A stretch of DNA of 64,000 nucleotides from Monoplex corrugatus (lineage: Eukaryota > Mollusca > Gastropoda > Littorinimorpha > Ranellidae), in the NCBI GenBank assembly GCA_030674185.1, contig JAPXFY010000026.1:39632631-39696630 (forward strand), given 5' to 3'. Numbering within the stretch: position 1 is the stretch's first letter; the number at the start of each line of letters is the position of its first letter. Shown here one piece after another: positions 62,193 through 64,000 of this stretch. The position numbers and the translations under genes are program-made. The notes beneath the pieces were generated by a model. The model did not search any database. It saw only the letters and a list, made by a program, of their open reading frames with translations, and was not told where the DNA came from.

Positions 62193-62445
62193 TGTCCAAG
62201 GCTTCAGGAGTTATCTTTCCTTCTTCTTCTCTTGCTCCCTGTAAACATAATCAAGCCATGACAATGAATGTGGCCGCTTTTCTTCCAGTTCCTGACGGTT
62301 GCCATGGAGCTTGGAGAAGATCAGAAGAGTTGTAGTCGACCATGTCTCCTGTCCTTCCACTTGAGTCGGTATTGTTGCAATATACGTTCAGCTGTTTGGT
62401 CCACTTCACCACAGGGATAGGTTGGTGAAAGAGTCAGCTTGAACT

Positions 62446-62592
62446 TGCAGAGAGAGAGAGAGAGAGAGAGGGCGAGAGAGAGAGAGAGAGAGGGGGGCGA
62501 GAGAGAGAGAGAGAGACAGAGAGAGAGAGGGCGAGAGAGAGAGACAGAGAGAGAGAGAAAGAGAGAGAGAGCGAGAGAGAGAGAGAGAGCGT
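62446..62592. repeat. (GA)n microsatellite
   Basis: GA repeats with GGGC and CAGA interruptions. Confidence 0.9.
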
Positions 62593-62692
62593 CAGAGTGC
62601 ATTGGGCCCGGTTGTCGGAGGTACGGAGTCTCCCATCCAGGCCACTCGCTGCTGACTGAACAGAAGATGGTCATCCTCCTCCTCCTCCTCCT

Positions 62693-62835
62693 CCTCATCA
62701 TCATCATCATGTGCCCTGCCGCATAGCGTTGGCGATCATGGCCCTTCATACGAATCTATCCGGCAAGTCGCTGCAAGTACATCTCCCACCCTCTCCGTCC
62801 TCAGCCATCCTGCTAAGTCCGTCCGATATTTTCTT
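62693..62835 (-). mobile_element. LINE fragment, copy J
   Basis: A short 3' end is present: (CATCAT)n, GTGCCCTGCCGCATAGCG and the CCACCCTCTCCGTCCTCAGC block. Confidence 0.72.
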
Positions 62836-63112
62836 CAAAAATGTCGAGTTTGACATTTTCGTCAGTCTTTTACTACAAATGCGTGGAAGATTTATCGGAC
62901 TTACTGTTTGGGATTTTCTTCCTCCGTTCGCTGTCCACATAGTCAGGTTTCATTTTTAAACAGAAGGTGGTGGTCGTTCTTTTTTTTTTTCCATGTTAGA
63001 ATGCATTTTTCATCGACATGTTAACACGTGTACGTATGCATGTGTGTGAGTAAGTGTGTTCGAATCTGTTGTGCATGTATTGATTGGTTACATGTGTGAG
63101 CGCGCATGGATG

Positions 63113-63379
<267 letters not shown>

Positions 63380-63769
63380 AGAGAGAGGAACAGCACAATT
63401 TTTGCACAAAGTAAGGGAATCATCAATTCAGTGACAACGTTCTGTTTATTTGCATACTTACAGAAGCAACAGAGATTAACACAAAGAAACAAACATTCAC
63501 TTTTTCCACAATACCGCACATTCAGACTTTAAACCAACAATAAATAATTAGACAATAAATAGAATCGGTCTCCACAAACGTCTTTAAAAGTTGAAGTCAA
63601 ACTCAGACCATCACGCCTTTTCCATAAAAAAAAAGCGTACTGAAGTATTAGATTAACAATAAATTAGACATTTTGTGTCCTTAAACTCCTGGATAAAATT
63701 GTCTAAAAGCAAAAGCAAAAGTCAAAAGCATAACATCCTTATTGTCTGTGTTTTTTTTTTTACTGTTTA

Positions 63770-63789
63770 TTCTCTCTCTCTCTCTCTCT

Positions 63790-63821
<32 letters not shown>

Positions 63822-63956
63822 CACGCCCCCCTCTCTCTCTCTTAAATCAAGACTTCCTCTGTTGTGTATACAGAACACATCATCACGAGCCTCTCGCGTT
63901 TATCTGACTGATAAACATCTACATTAACTGACATTGTTGTTGAGCATACACACACA

Positions 63957-64000
<44 letters not shown>
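63770..64000. repeat. (TC)n and terminal (CA)n microsatellites
   Basis: (TC)n at 63770-63843 with small interruptions. (CA)n from 63950 runs off the right edge. Confidence 0.9.

Overview
This is eukaryotic, metazoan DNA. It holds one split gene that is confidently recognisable, very long repeat-filled introns, many tRNA-derived SINE-like elements and non-LTR retrotransposon fragments, and abundant (CA)n, (GA)n and (TCTA)n microsatellites. The style of the repeats and the invertebrate-like protein suggest a mollusc, most likely a gastropod. That is an inference from general appearance, not from a marker gene.

The central feature is a complete CDC7 kinase gene on the minus strand. Twelve coding exons lie between 44036 (ATG) and 15294 (stop), and a probable non-coding first exon ends at 45946. 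Splice phases agree at every junction, and the conceptual protein is about 536 residues. It carries a complete kinase core: glycine loop, Lys86, Glu100, HRD, DFG and APE. It also has a long insert in the activation segment that ends in the CxC-x6-CxxC zinc-binding motif typical of CDC7. A perfect E2F-type motif (TTTGGCGC, 46020-46027) lies just upstream of the end of exon 1. Introns make up about 95% of the locus and contain most of the mobile elements.

Left flank (1-15.2 kb): decayed LINE fragments (RNase H and RT C-terminal pieces), SINEs, a SINE carrying a mariner-type MITE, and one probable minus-strand exon (2113-2385) of an unidentified Ig-like protein gene. CDC7 region (15.3-46 kb): exons separated by a transposon-derived coding remnant with the motif SHGQGSVERGFS, a 1.5-kb satellite of 30-bp units, a 42-bp tandem array, a foldback element, several TTAA-flanked piggyBac-type elements and many SINE copies. 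Right flank (46-64 kb): a diverged segmental duplication, a possible two-exon minus-strand gene (50068-51114), an apparently intact Tc1-family transposase (54399-55427), and a nearly full-length L2/CR1-like LINE (about 55662-59464, minus) broken by two single-base frameshifts. Long microsatellite arrays complete this part.

No bacterial-type systems, rRNA genes, CRISPR arrays or convincing functional tRNA genes were seen. The most unusual signals are a family of nested TTAA-bounded palindromes (at least eight copies) and several datable nested insertions (LINE in MITE, MITE in SINE, MITE in interspersed repeat). Many of the long open frames here are translations of microsatellites or satellites and should not be annotated as genes.
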